Source of the DNA: Verrucomicrobiota bacterium
GTDB taxonomy: Bacteria; Verrucomicrobiota; Verrucomicrobiia; Limisphaerales; JACRJZ01
Reading direction: 5' to 3'
NCBI GenBank assembly: GCA_016219875.1
Contig: JACRJZ010000132.1
Location: 33,910 to 97,909, forward strand
Length of the DNA: 64,000 nt
Part shown: positions 37,575 to 45,430 of the stretch, one piece after another
Numbering within the stretch: the first letter of the stretch is position 1
Layout of the letters: every line of letters starts with the position of its first letter
Notes under the pieces: generated by a model
Seen by the model: the letters and a program-made list of their open reading frames with translations, nothing else
The model's database searches: none
What the model was told of the DNA's origin: nothing
Program-made: the position numbers and the translations under genes

Positions 37575-38200
37575 ATGGCCAGCAAACGAATTCTCCTGGT
37601 GGAGGGCAAGGACGACGAGCATGTGTTTCGAGCGCTCTTTGGTAAGCGCAACTTGCCACAGCCGAAATACATCAGCACGAAGGGTATCCCCGGTTGTTGG
37701 AGGCCATACCAGGACGCTTGAAAGAGAGCGACGTTGAAGCGGTTGGTATCGTGCTGGACGCCGATACGAGCCTCGCCAGCCGCTGGGAAGCAGTCAGGCA
37801 TCGGCTCTTGACCGCAGGCTATGGACACACCCCAGCGCAACCTGACGCGCAGGGCTTGGTATTGCACCCGCCGCCAGACACCATTCTCCCGAGAGTCGGT
37901 GTGTGGCTCATGCCCAACAATCGATTGCCAGGAATTCTTGAGGATTTCCTCCGCTACCTCGTTCCGCCGGGAAACGCCCTCTTCGGCTACGCCGAGCAAT
38001 CCGTCAATGGCATTTCCGAGGATCTCCGCATGTTTCGGCCCGTGGATACGCCCAAAGCACTCATTCACACTTGGCTGGCTTGGCAGAAGGAACCAGGCAA
38101 GCCGCTGGGGATTTCCATCACCGCGGGCTTCCTTGAGCACACTGCCGCAGAAGCCGAGGCGGTCGTCAACTGGATGCAACGGCTGTTCTTCCCGGCGTGA
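37575..38200 (+). pseudogene. Toprim-like DUF3226 protein, frameshifted
   Basis: The first 48 codons from the ATG at 37575 (KRILLVEGKDDEHVFRALFG) give the Toprim Glu in VEGKDD and stop at 37721. The rest of the protein continues in another frame, readable from about 37685: LLEAIPGRLKESDVEAVGIV, then LDADTS with the DxD pair. It ends IHTWLAWQKEPGKPLGISIT ... AVVNWMQRLFFPA, as DUF3226 proteins do. One base lost (or two gained) near 37688-37695, next to a CCCCGG run, would explain it. Total length without the shift would be about 208 residues, normal for the family. It may be a real mutation, an assembly error, or rarely a programmed shift. Expected role: metal-dependent nuclease or similar effector working with the ATPase upstream. 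Confidence 0.75.
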
Positions 38201-38841
38201 ACCTGTCGCGCCTCCCGCTGACCGCCGACGCCCCGACCTTCCCCGCCGCGACCGCACTGGGCCGCACCGTCATCTGGCTGCACACCTTCGGCGAGCGCCT
38301 GGCCGACGCGGGCCAGGGCGATCCCGCCGGCCCGCCGCGACTCCCCGCCGCCCAGCGCCCGCGCATCCCCAAAGACGGCGCGATCCCCGCAGCCCCCGAC
38401 GCCATGCCGGACACGATCACCTACGACGCCCCGAAAAAGCGCCTGCTGATCGGCACCGGCTACGTGGAAAACGTCGAACCGGCGGTGTGGAACTACGAAG
38501 TCTCCGGCAAGCAAGTCCTCCTGCAATGGTTCAGCTACCGGAAGAAGAACCGCGAGCGTCCCCTCATCGGCGACCGCCGCCCGCCCTCGCCGCTCGGGAC
38601 CATCCAGCCCGACCACTGGCTCGCCGAATACACCACCGAACTCCTCAACGTCCTGAACGTCCTCGGCCTCCTCGTCGCCCTCGAACCCGCCCAAGCCACC
38701 TTGCTGGAGAAGATTTGTAGCGGCCAGACGATTTCAGCGGAGGAACTACGTGGGGCGGGAGCCTTCGAGTTGCCTGCGGAGCCGAGCCAAAAAGCTCGAA
38801 AGCTTGGAGCAAACGACCTCTTCGCCAGCGCGGCTCCGTGA
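38197..38841 (+). pseudogene. Type ISP-like enzyme, C-terminal target-recognition part
   Basis: The frame from GTG 38197 overlaps the DUF3226 stop and encodes 214 residues typical of the end of type ISP-like enzymes. These are RLPLTADAPTFPAATALGRT with VIWLHTFGERL, then TYDAPKKRLLIGTGYVENVE, VWNYEVSGKQVLLQWFSYRK and HWLAEYTTELLNVLNVLGLL. It continues the gene broken at about 36285 (N-terminal part 35105-36412). About 300-450 residues, including the NPPY motif, are absent. Without a proper start or catalytic core it is probably a remnant, although a free specificity domain could still be made by coupling to DUF3226 translation. Confidence 0.75.
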
Positions 38842-38903
38842 GCCTGGAGGAGACGAAAACTGTTGCCCAAGTGCCTTCTCTGACCACAATGCAGACATAA
38901 CGT

Positions 38904-39446
38904 ATGGAAACAGTTCGACTCTTCCGTGTCTTCTTCTCCGCTCCGTCGGATGTGATTGCGGAGCAAGAAATCGTCGCTGGCGTCCTCCGGGAATGGAATG
39001 TCCAGCATGGGCAGGATTTGGGCATCCGCGTGGAATTGGTGCATTGGCGCACCCACACGTACCCCGCCACAGGCAAACGCCCTCAGTCCCTCATCAACAA
39101 ACAGGCGTTTGACCGTGCTGACCTTGTGATCGGAGTGTTCTGGACCAAATTCGGCACACCCACGGGTCGGTATGGTTCGGGCACCGAGGAAGAACTGCGC
39201 CGGGGCATCGCCCAAGACAAAGGAGTGATGGTGTATTTCTCGCGAATCGCGCCACCCAAGGGGAAAGGGCGCCCGCTCCACTTCTCGAAGATTGAAGCGT
39301 TCAAGCGCAAACTGGGCAAGCAGGCGCTGTACTGGGAATTCAGCGGCTTGGACGGGTTTGAGCGCGATTTCCGCAACCACCTGCGATGGCGCGATGGCGC
39401 GATGGCGATGCGGGACTTGCAAAACAAGCACAAACTGGGAAAGTGA
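38904..39446 (+). CDS. DUF4062/TIR-like domain protein
   Basis: 180 residues. The N-terminal half matches DUF4062: LFRVFFSAPSDVIAEQEIVA, then VELVHWRTHTYPATGKRPQS and FDRADLVIGVFWTKFGTPTG. The conserved GSGTEEELRRG is near 91-101; its Glu residues occupy a place comparable to the catalytic Glu of TIR NADases. The fold is thought to be TIR-like (flavodoxin-type), but NADase activity is not proven for this family. It ends with a short helical region (FERDFRNHLRW). Seven bases separate it from the next small gene, so they form a two-gene unit inside the defence island. Role inferred: signalling or toxic effector of an anti-phage module. Confidence 0.75.
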   Translation: METVRLFRVFFSAPSDVIAEQEIVAGVLREWNVQHGQDLGIRVELVHWRTHTYPATGKRPQSLINKQAFDRADLVIGVFWTKFGTPTGRYGSGTEEELRRGIAQDKGVMVYFSRIAPPKGKGRPLHFSKIEAFKRKLGKQALYWEFSGLDGFERDFRNHLRWRDGAMAMRDLQNKHKLGK

Positions 39447-39453
39447 GGTTGTC

Positions 39454-39894
39454 ATGCCGACGAAGAATGAGTTCAACACTTCCGTGAGCGGTGGCCAGCC
39501 GATGGTCTTCAACACCGCGGGCAATCTGACTTTCCATGCCGCAGGGCGCTCCCGCGCCAAAGTCGAACACCCGCAAGGCTCCATCGGCGCGGACTTGATG
39601 CGGCGGAACTACGTCCGGTATCTGGTGGAACGCTACAACCGGTTTCGGGAAGCCGATGCCAGTTTTGGCCGGACCAAGACGCGGTTCAGCTACGCCTTCA
39701 TTTTCAAGAAAATCGAAGCCGAGTTCAAAGCGCCCACCTATTTCATCCCCGTGGGCCGGTTTGATGAGTTGGTTGATTATCTCCAAGCCCGCATCGATCA
39801 GACGATCCTCGGCAAAAAGAACCGTGCGCATGGCCACCGCAATTACGAGACGTTTGACGAGTATCAGGCGGCACAGAGCCAAGCCGTGGGTTGA
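39454..39894 (+). CDS. Small conserved partner of the DUF4062 protein, function unknown
   Basis: 146 residues from the ATG at 39454. A variable N-terminus (about 45 residues) leads to a well-ordered region: GADLMRRNYVRYLVERYNRF, then RFSYAFIFKKIEAEFKAPTY, FIPVGRFDELVDYLQARIDQ and HGHRNYETFDEY. This basic, aromatic C-terminal region resembles domains found at the ends of phage or mobile-element DNA-binding proteins (KilA-N/ORF6C-like in style), but I cannot name it firmly. It lies directly after DUF4062 and before the Pycsar genes. By position it may be the sensor or DNA/RNA-binding half of a two-gene defence unit. Confidence 0.6.
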   Translation: MPTKNEFNTSVSGGQPMVFNTAGNLTFHAAGRSRAKVEHPQGSIGADLMRRNYVRYLVERYNRFREADASFGRTKTRFSYAFIFKKIEAEFKAPTYFIPVGRFDELVDYLQARIDQTILGKKNRAHGHRNYETFDEYQAAQSQAVG

Positions 39895-40043
39895 AAGCCC
39901 AACGGAGTCTTCTTTCCTGCTACCTCAGCCACAGCAGCTTTCCGTGAACCTGGATGGTATCCTGTTCGGCTAGACTGGGGCAAAACCAGGATTCTAGGGG
40001 GAACCCACGTAATGGTGGTTTGAGAAACTCCTCCTACTGTCTA

Positions 40044-40072
40044 TTGCGGTTATAAGCGAACCGTGGTAATAG
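40044..40072 (+). promoter_or_regulatory. Possible sigma-70-like promoter for the DUF2188-Pycsar operon
   Basis: TTGCGG at 40044-40049, a 17-base spacer, then TAATAG at 40067-40072. It lies in a more AT-rich part of an otherwise gene-free 185-base spacer. The start codon at 40080 would be only a few bases from the predicted transcript start, so the message would be leaderless or nearly so. Weak evidence. Confidence 0.3.
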
Positions 40073-40079
40073 TGCTGCC

Positions 40080-40310
40080 ATGAACCGTAAAGTTTACGAC
40101 ATAGCTAAAGGGCACGATGGAGAATGGAAGGGCACCCTTCGCGGTGCGAGCCGTCCTTCCGTATCTGCCCCGACAAAAGCGCAGGCACTGGAGCGCACAG
40201 TTGAAATCGCAAAGAATGCATCGCTCAGTCAGGTTGTGATTCATAAGGAAAACGGCGTCATCCAAAACGAGCGCACCTACGGGGCCGACCCACGGAGGTT
40301 CCCCGGATGA
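40080..40310 (+). CDS. DUF2188 domain protein
   Basis: 76 residues. The DUF2188 pattern is readable: YDIAKGHDGEWKGTLRGASR, then TKAQALERTVEIAKNASLSQ, VVIHKENGVIQNERTYGADP. The family (about 65-75 residues) is widespread and uncharacterised. The stop codon overlaps the cyclase start (ATGA at 40307), so the genes are translationally coupled. This makes it a candidate third component, inhibitor or regulator of the Pycsar-like pair. The link is positional only. Confidence 0.8.
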   Translation: MNRKVYDIAKGHDGEWKGTLRGASRPSVSAPTKAQALERTVEIAKNASLSQVVIHKENGVIQNERTYGADPRRFPG

Positions 40311-41173
40311 GTTCAGTCCCTGTTCCGTCAACCTTGTTCAAGTCGGGATGGCCGCTGTCGGTCTTGCCTGTGCCATTCCCGAAGCCCGTTCCAGCGGCCG
40401 TTCCAAGAAAATCGAGCCCGACAGTGGATTACGACGGTTTAACGCCTGAATACTGGTGGGCTCAAGTGGCGCGCGTGAGCGATGTCCTTCAGAAAATCGT
40501 TTCTCCGACTCCCGCGGTTTCGCAAGGCAGGGTGGTTCCGGATGACGATTCACTTGTGCTCGGAGAAGGGAGGCGTCTTCCAATCGCCGTCATGTTTCTC
40601 GACATCTGCTCCTTCTCCCAGCGGGCCTCGGAGAAGAAGGAGGATCAGGAAGTTCTGCTCAGGGTGATGAATTTGTTCTTCACAGAGATGATTCGAATCG
40701 CAGAGGACTATGGTGGGACAGTCGAGATGAATACGGGCGATGGGTTGATGGCGTATTTTGAAGACGGCGGCGAGCATACGGCAGTCGGTTGTCAGCGCGC
40801 GGTTGCCGCCGCGCTGACGATGCTTTACGTGAACCGAAACGCAATCTCCTCGATTCTCATTCGAGAGGGCATTGAGCCAATGCAATTTCGTCTCGGCATA
40901 GACTATGGACAGGTGACGGTTGCTCGGCTTGGGGCGGCGAAGCGCTTCAATTCTCTTGTTGCCATCGGTACAAGAGCGAACGTCGCGTGCAAGATGTTAG
41001 CGCACGCCAGCCCAGGCGAAATGCTCGTTGGAGAGGATGTGGTTCATCAGTTACCTGCCCAGTGGAAGAATTACTGCAAACTCAAAGTGGAGAACACGGG
41101 GTGGGTTCGAGTCGAGTCCCAGAGGTCGTACCCGTTTTTCGTTTTCGATGGCCGTTGGATTGAACCCGTGTAG
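40307..41173 (+). CDS. pycC: Class III nucleotide cyclase, Pycsar type
   Basis: 288 residues. After about 90 variable residues comes one class III cyclase domain. VMFLDICSFSQ holds the first metal Asp99, and GGTVEMNTGDGLMAYF holds the second, Asp145. FRLGIDYGQVTVARLG and IGTRANVACKML hold Asn225, with Lys229 where Arg is usual. The Lys that reads adenine in adenylate cyclases is Met141, and the usual YDVWG Asp is replaced (NSLVAIG). Loss of the purine-specificity pair fits the pyrimidine cyclases of Pycsar, which make cCMP or cUMP on infection. The next gene, two bases away, encodes the matching membrane effector. I read this as a Pycsar system; the base made cannot be told by eye. Confidence 0.85.
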   Translation: MSSVPVPSTLFKSGWPLSVLPVPFPKPVPAAVPRKSSPTVDYDGLTPEYWWAQVARVSDVLQKIVSPTPAVSQGRVVPDDDSLVLGEGRRLPIAVMFLDICSFSQRASEKKEDQEVLLRVMNLFFTEMIRIAEDYGGTVEMNTGDGLMAYFEDGGEHTAVGCQRAVAAALTMLYVNRNAISSILIREGIEPMQFRLGIDYGQVTVARLGAAKRFNSLVAIGTRANVACKMLAHASPGEMLVGEDVVHQLPAQWKNYCKLKVENTGWVRVESQRSYPFFVFDGRWIEPV

Positions 41174-41175
41174 CA

Positions 41176-41817
41176 ATGAAGGGTGCGGCCACGCCAGCAA
41201 AAGCAACACCGGAGCGCGCGTCTTCTGATTCGGGCGAGAGAGGCAGGTCGGCATCTGGAGTTCCGGCCCCGCATGGAGCCGATGTCAAACCCGGAACAGA
41301 ACAACAGCCAGCGTTCGGAGATCACGAACTGCCTGAGTTCGTTCACCAGTATCTGCGGGATTACATCGCTTTGGCGGACCAAAAGGCAGCATTCGTGTTG
41401 GCTGCTGTTTCCGCGATTCTCGCCTTCTTAGTGAGCAGTGGCGCGTTGCAGCCACTTAAGGATTTCGCCCTGCTGGGCGCAGGGTTTTCGTGGAGCAAAC
41501 TCGTTGGTGTGCTGGCCTGTGGCTTGCTCTCTACCGCTGCGATTCTGGCAATCTTGGTTGTCGTGCCACGTCTCAACTCCGACACCAAGCCTTGCAGTGG
41601 ATTTATTTTCTGGAAGGCGATTATCGCTTTCGGTCGGGCGGAGGATTACGCGGCCGCAGTCCAAGGTCTCACCAAGAAGATGGCCGGTGTGGAGGTTCAA
41701 CGGCACTGCTTCGTGCTTGCACAAGTGTGTGATCAGAAATACGGGTTCTTGAATTGGGCGATTCGCATCGGTGCCGTTGCGTTCGTTCTGACTGTGGTCT
41801 TCCTTTTCATGAAGTAG
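41176..41817 (+). CDS. pycTM: Pycsar effector, transmembrane type (PycTM)
   Basis: 213 residues. A disordered N-terminus (about 45) leads to YLRDYIALADQKAAFVLAAV, where the D-Q-K-A signature of Pycsar-TM/DUF5706 effectors is plain. Membrane segments lie at about 71-92, 108-131 and 194-212. The soluble loop between them (SGFIFWKAIIAFGRAEDYAA) is the likely cyclic-nucleotide-sensing region. Such effectors are activated by cCMP or cUMP and damage the inner membrane, aborting infection. It is encoded two bases after the cyclase and ends the defence island. A perfect palindrome lies nine bases beyond the stop. Confidence 0.85.
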   Translation: MKGAATPAKATPERASSDSGERGRSASGVPAPHGADVKPGTEQQPAFGDHELPEFVHQYLRDYIALADQKAAFVLAAVSAILAFLVSSGALQPLKDFALLGAGFSWSKLVGVLACGLLSTAAILAILVVVPRLNSDTKPCSGFIFWKAIIAFGRAEDYAAAVQGLTKKMAGVEVQRHCFVLAQVCDQKYGFLNWAIRIGAVAFVLTVVFLFMK

Positions 41818-41826
41818 GTTTATGCC

Positions 41827-41894
41827 TAGCAGCCCGTTAAAGAACGGCCTATTCACGCCGGTGGCAAAATAGGCCGTTCTTTAACGGGCTGCTA
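41827..41894. repeat. Perfect 27-bp inverted repeat at the island's right edge
   Basis: Arms 41827-41853 and 41868-41894 are exact reverse complements around a 14-base loop; the core is CCCGTTAAAGAACGGCC. Being nine bases after the Pycsar stop it could end transcription, although no T-run follows. Such long perfect arms also suit a small non-autonomous mobile repeat. It differs in sequence from the other palindromes in the window. The rest of the spacer to 42040 shows nothing else recognisable. Confidence 0.88.
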
Positions 41895-42040
41895 AACGGC
41901 GACTGGAAGCCAGTTGGCTAAATCAAACCCCATCGAACCGGATCACGCCTCGGCGCGGCCTTCGCCTGACTGTGAGTATGGTTCGTCACCTCCATGAAGG
42001 TTGCGGTCACTTCCAGCGTCTGTTAGCAAACAGCTTGTTC

Positions 42041-45000
42041 ATGAAGACAAAATTCTCGCTCGCGATTCTCGCCCTGCTTCCTTGTCTCGCGCATGGGGCT
42101 CCGCCCGTCCGCCTCTGGGAAACCAACCTCGTCATCCCCACCTACCTGGCCGCGCCGCCATCGTCGGTACCGCGGTTTTACGAGGGGCGCACCTACCAGG
42201 GGGCGAAGGCCACGTTTTACCCGTATCCCGTGCAGGATGTTTTGACGGATGATCGGACCAATCGGATCTATCGGTCAGTATTCCTCGAAAACGAATATGT
42301 CCAAATCTCCGTCTTGCCGGAGTTGGGCGGGCGCATCTTCTCCGCCGTGGACAAGGCCAACGGCTACGATTTCTTTTATCGCCAGCACGTCATCAAGCCC
42401 GCGCTCATCGGGATGCTGGGCGCGTGGATCAGCGGCGGCGTGGAGTGGAACGTGCCGCATCATCACCGCGCCACGAGCTTCTCGCCGGTGGATTACACCC
42501 TGCAAACCAACGCCGACGGCAGCGCGACGATCTGGGTGGGCGAAATTGAATTGCGCCACCGCATGAAATGGCTCGTGGGCCTGACGCTTTACCCGGATCG
42601 CAGCTACCTGGAACTCACCTGCAAGATGTTCAATCGAACGCCGTTCGCGCACCCGATGCTGTTCTGGATCAACACCGCCGTCCACGCCAACACGAATTAC
42701 CAGGTCATCTTCCCGCCCTCGACCGAGTGGGCGGCACAGCACAGCAAGCCGGAGTTTGCGAGCTGGCCCATCGCACGGCAGACCTACGGCGGCACCGACT
42801 ACACGCGCGGCGTGGACATCTCCTGGTGGAAGAACCATCCCAACCCGGTGTCGTTCTTCTGTTGGAACTACGAGGACGACTGGTTCGGAGGCTACGACCA
42901 CGGCAAACAGGCGGGCGTCATCCAGGTGGCCGATCACCACGTCGCGCCGGGCAAGAAATTCTTCGAGTGGGGGAACGGCCCGGAAGGCGAGATGTGGTCG
43001 AAGATTCTCAGCGATGAAGACGGCCCGTATCTGGAACTGATGGCCGGCGCGTGGTCGGACAACCAGCCTGACTACAGTTGGATTCAGCCCGGCGAAACGC
43101 GCGAGTGGAAGCACTGGTGGTATCCGATCAAGAACCTGGAGGGGGTGAAGAAGTCCACGCGGGATATTGCGCTGAATCTCGAATTATCAAACCGCACAGC
43201 CAGGGTGGCGGTCAACACGACACGGCCGATGACCAATGCGACTGTCCGTCTGGCCATTGCCGGGGCTGACACGTCTTGGGGTCTGAATGGTGTCCTCCTT
43301 GATCGAACGATGAATCTCAGCCCGACGCAGTCATTCAATGCCAGGCGGATATTGGACAAGGATCTCCGGCTTGAAGACCTTCGTCTCTCAGTCCTGGACA
43401 GCAATAGTCGCGAACTCATCGCCTACCAGCCTACCAAACCCAGAGGCACGTCCATGCCCAAGCCCGTCGAGAAACCCAAGTCGCCGAAAGACTACGCGAC
43501 CGCGGACGAACTCTATTTCACCGGCCAGCGCGTCGAGCAACTCTACAGCCCGTCGTTCGAGGCCGCGCCTTACTACGAAGAAATCCTCCGCCGCGATCCG
43601 GGCGACTATCGCGCTAACACCGCGCTCGGCATCCTCCTCTGCAAACAGTGGCGCTGGGACGAGGCGGCGAAACACCTCAGCAACGCCATCGCCCGCGCGG
43701 CGGCAAACTACATCCGGCCCAAGGACGGCGAGGCCTTTTACTATCTTGGCGTGGCCTCGCGCGCTCAGGGCAAACTCAGCGCAGCCTACGATAATTTCCA
43801 GAAGGCGGCATGGTCCGTGGCCTGGCAGGCGGCCAGCGGTTGTGAGTTGGCTGAGATCGACCTGCAGCGGCGCAACTATCAACAAGCGCTCGCCAACATC
43901 GACCTCTCTCTCGCTGCGGCCGCCCGCAATCCCAAGGCCCAGAGTCTCAAGGCCACGATCCTGCGCAAACTCGGCCGCGCCGAAGAGGCGGAGCAGATCG
44001 CCGCAGCGGCGCTGGCCATCGATCCCCTGAACGTGCGAGCCGCCTCCGAACAGATCCTGGCTCAGCGCCAGCGCAACGCGCCAGAATGGCGTGACAACGT
44101 CGGGCGGTTGCGGCGGCTCATGGGCCGTAACCCCGAGGCATTCCTCGAGAACACCATCGACTTCGCCAACGCGGGCCAGTGGTCCGAGGTGATCGAGATC
44201 ATGCGCGACCAGGTGTCGGGGGCAGCCACGGGCGATGCCAGCATCGTCACTGCGGAGTCCTACCTGCTGGCCAGCGCGCTGGAGCGCAAGGGCCGAGGCG
44301 ATGAGGCCCTTCAGCAATTCACCGCGGCCGCCCGGACCCCACCCGACTTCTGCTTCCCGTCGCGTTTCGAAGAGGAACCCATTCTCCGTCGCGCGATGGA
44401 AGTGAATCCCAAGGACGCGAACGCGGCGTATCTCCTCGGCTGCCTGCTCTACGACAACCAGCCGGAGAACGCCATCAAGGCCTGGGAAGAATCCCGCCAG
44501 CGCAACGACAAATTGGCCCTCACGCACCGCAACCTCGCCCTCGCCTACGCGCAACACGAGAAGAACGTTCCCAAAGCCATCGCCAGCCTGGAGAAGGCCG
44601 TTGCGTTGGATGCGAAGGAAGCCCGCTTCTTCTACGAACTCGACGTGCAGTACGAAGCCGGTGGTGCGCCTGTGGCCAAGCGCTTGGCGATGCTGACGAA
44701 GCATCACGACGCGGTGACGCAGCGCGACGACGCGCTCACGCGCGAGATTGTGCTGCTCACGGTCGCGGGGAACGCGGACCGCGCGGTCGAATTGCTTCGG
44801 GGCCGGCACTTCCGCAACTGGGAAGGCAGCAGCCAGATTCACAACGTCTATGTGGATGCCTGTCTGGCGCACGGCCAGCAGCAGTTCGCCGCGAAGCAGT
44901 ATCGCGAAGCTCTGCAAAACTACCAAGCCGCGCTCGAATTTCCGGCGAACCTGGAAGTGGGCCGCGCCCGTCGCGCGCCGAGCACGGCGCAAATCCAATA

Positions 45001-45403
45001 CTTCATCGGCGCCGCGCACGCCGCGCTCGGCGACGCGGCGCAGGCCAAAGCTGCCTTCGAGAAGGCGGCAGCGGGGAGAGACCGCGGCGCCACCGAGAGC
45101 AGTTACTTTCACGCGCTGGCGCTTCAGAAACTGAATCGCGCGGACGAAGCGAAGCCGATCTTCGAGCGCCTGGTGAAAGCCGGCGAAGAACAACTCACCA
45201 AAGGCGAGGCCGCCGATTACTTCGCCAAGTTTGGCGAGAAACAGAGCGAGCGCGTGCGTCAGGCCGGAGCGCATTACCTGATCGGCCTGGGCCAACTCGG
45301 TCTGGGAGAGAAAGCCAAGGCTGAGGCCGAGTTCAAACAGGTCTTGGCGTTGCATCCGGCACATCTCGGAGCAGTCCAACAGACAGCCGGTGGCCCTCGC
45401 TAG
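42041..45403 (+). CDS. Exported DUF5107-TPR protein
   Basis: 1,120 residues from the ATG at 42041. The signal peptide MKTKFSLAILALLPCLAHG supports this start over the ATG at 41972. Residues about 25-330 are DUF5107, a galactose-mutarotase-like sandwich: NEYVQISVLPELGGRIFSAV, GGVEWNVPHHHRATS, and IQPGETREWKHWWYPI. From about 490 to the end there are many tetratricopeptide repeats (YRANTALGILLCKQWRWDEA; HYLIGLGQLGLGEKAKAEAE). The family is common in Bacteroidetes and Verrucomicrobia and is linked to sugar or glycan handling, with no proven activity. The last 55 codons are duplicated at 46228-46390, beyond the next gene. The stop is in the same frame as that gene. Confidence 0.85.
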   Translation: MKTKFSLAILALLPCLAHGAPPVRLWETNLVIPTYLAAPPSSVPRFYEGRTYQGAKATFYPYPVQDVLTDDRTNRIYRSVFLENEYVQISVLPELGGRIFSAVDKANGYDFFYRQHVIKPALIGMLGAWISGGVEWNVPHHHRATSFSPVDYTLQTNADGSATIWVGEIELRHRMKWLVGLTLYPDRSYLELTCKMFNRTPFAHPMLFWINTAVHANTNYQVIFPPSTEWAAQHSKPEFASWPIARQTYGGTDYTRGVDISWWKNHPNPVSFFCWNYEDDWFGGYDHGKQAGVIQVADHHVAPGKKFFEWGNGPEGEMWSKILSDEDGPYLELMAGAWSDNQPDYSWIQPGETREWKHWWYPIKNLEGVKKSTRDIALNLELSNRTARVAVNTTRPMTNATVRLAIAGADTSWGLNGVLLDRTMNLSPTQSFNARRILDKDLRLEDLRLSVLDSNSRELIAYQPTKPRGTSMPKPVEKPKSPKDYATADELYFTGQRVEQLYSPSFEAAPYYEEILRRDPGDYRANTALGILLCKQWRWDEAAKHLSNAIARAAANYIRPKDGEAFYYLGVASRAQGKLSAAYDNFQKAAWSVAWQAASGCELAEIDLQRRNYQQALANIDLSLAAAARNPKAQSLKATILRKLGRAEEAEQIAAAALAIDPLNVRAASEQILAQRQRNAPEWRDNVGRLRRLMGRNPEAFLENTIDFANAGQWSEVIEIMRDQVSGAATGDASIVTAESYLLASALERKGRGDEALQQFTAAARTPPDFCFPSRFEEEPILRRAMEVNPKDANAAYLLGCLLYDNQPENAIKAWEESRQRNDKLALTHRNLALAYAQHEKNVPKAIASLEKAVALDAKEARFFYELDVQYEAGGAPVAKRLAMLTKHHDAVTQRDDALTREIVLLTVAGNADRAVELLRGRHFRNWEGSSQIHNVYVDACLAHGQQQFAAKQYREALQNYQAALEFPANLEVGRARRAPSTAQIQYFIGAAHAALGDAAQAKAAFEKAAAGRDRGATESSYFHALALQKLNRADEAKPIFERLVKAGEEQLTKGEAADYFAKFGEKQSERVRQAGAHYLIGLGQLGLGEKAKAEAEFKQVLALHPAHLGAVQQTAGGPR

Positions 45404-45430
45404 CCGCGGGCTCACGAGGTCGCCCAACGC

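Noticed and set aside
36444..38200. PARIS, Gabija or AbiL as a named assignment for the ATPase-Toprim pair
   Set aside because: The partner is DUF3226-like, which I cannot equate with the DUF4435, UvrD-type or RloB partners of those systems.
40307..41817. CBASS system
   Set aside because: The cyclase is a class III adenylate-cyclase-type fold with two metal Asp, not a CD-NTase, and the effector carries the Pycsar DQKA signature.
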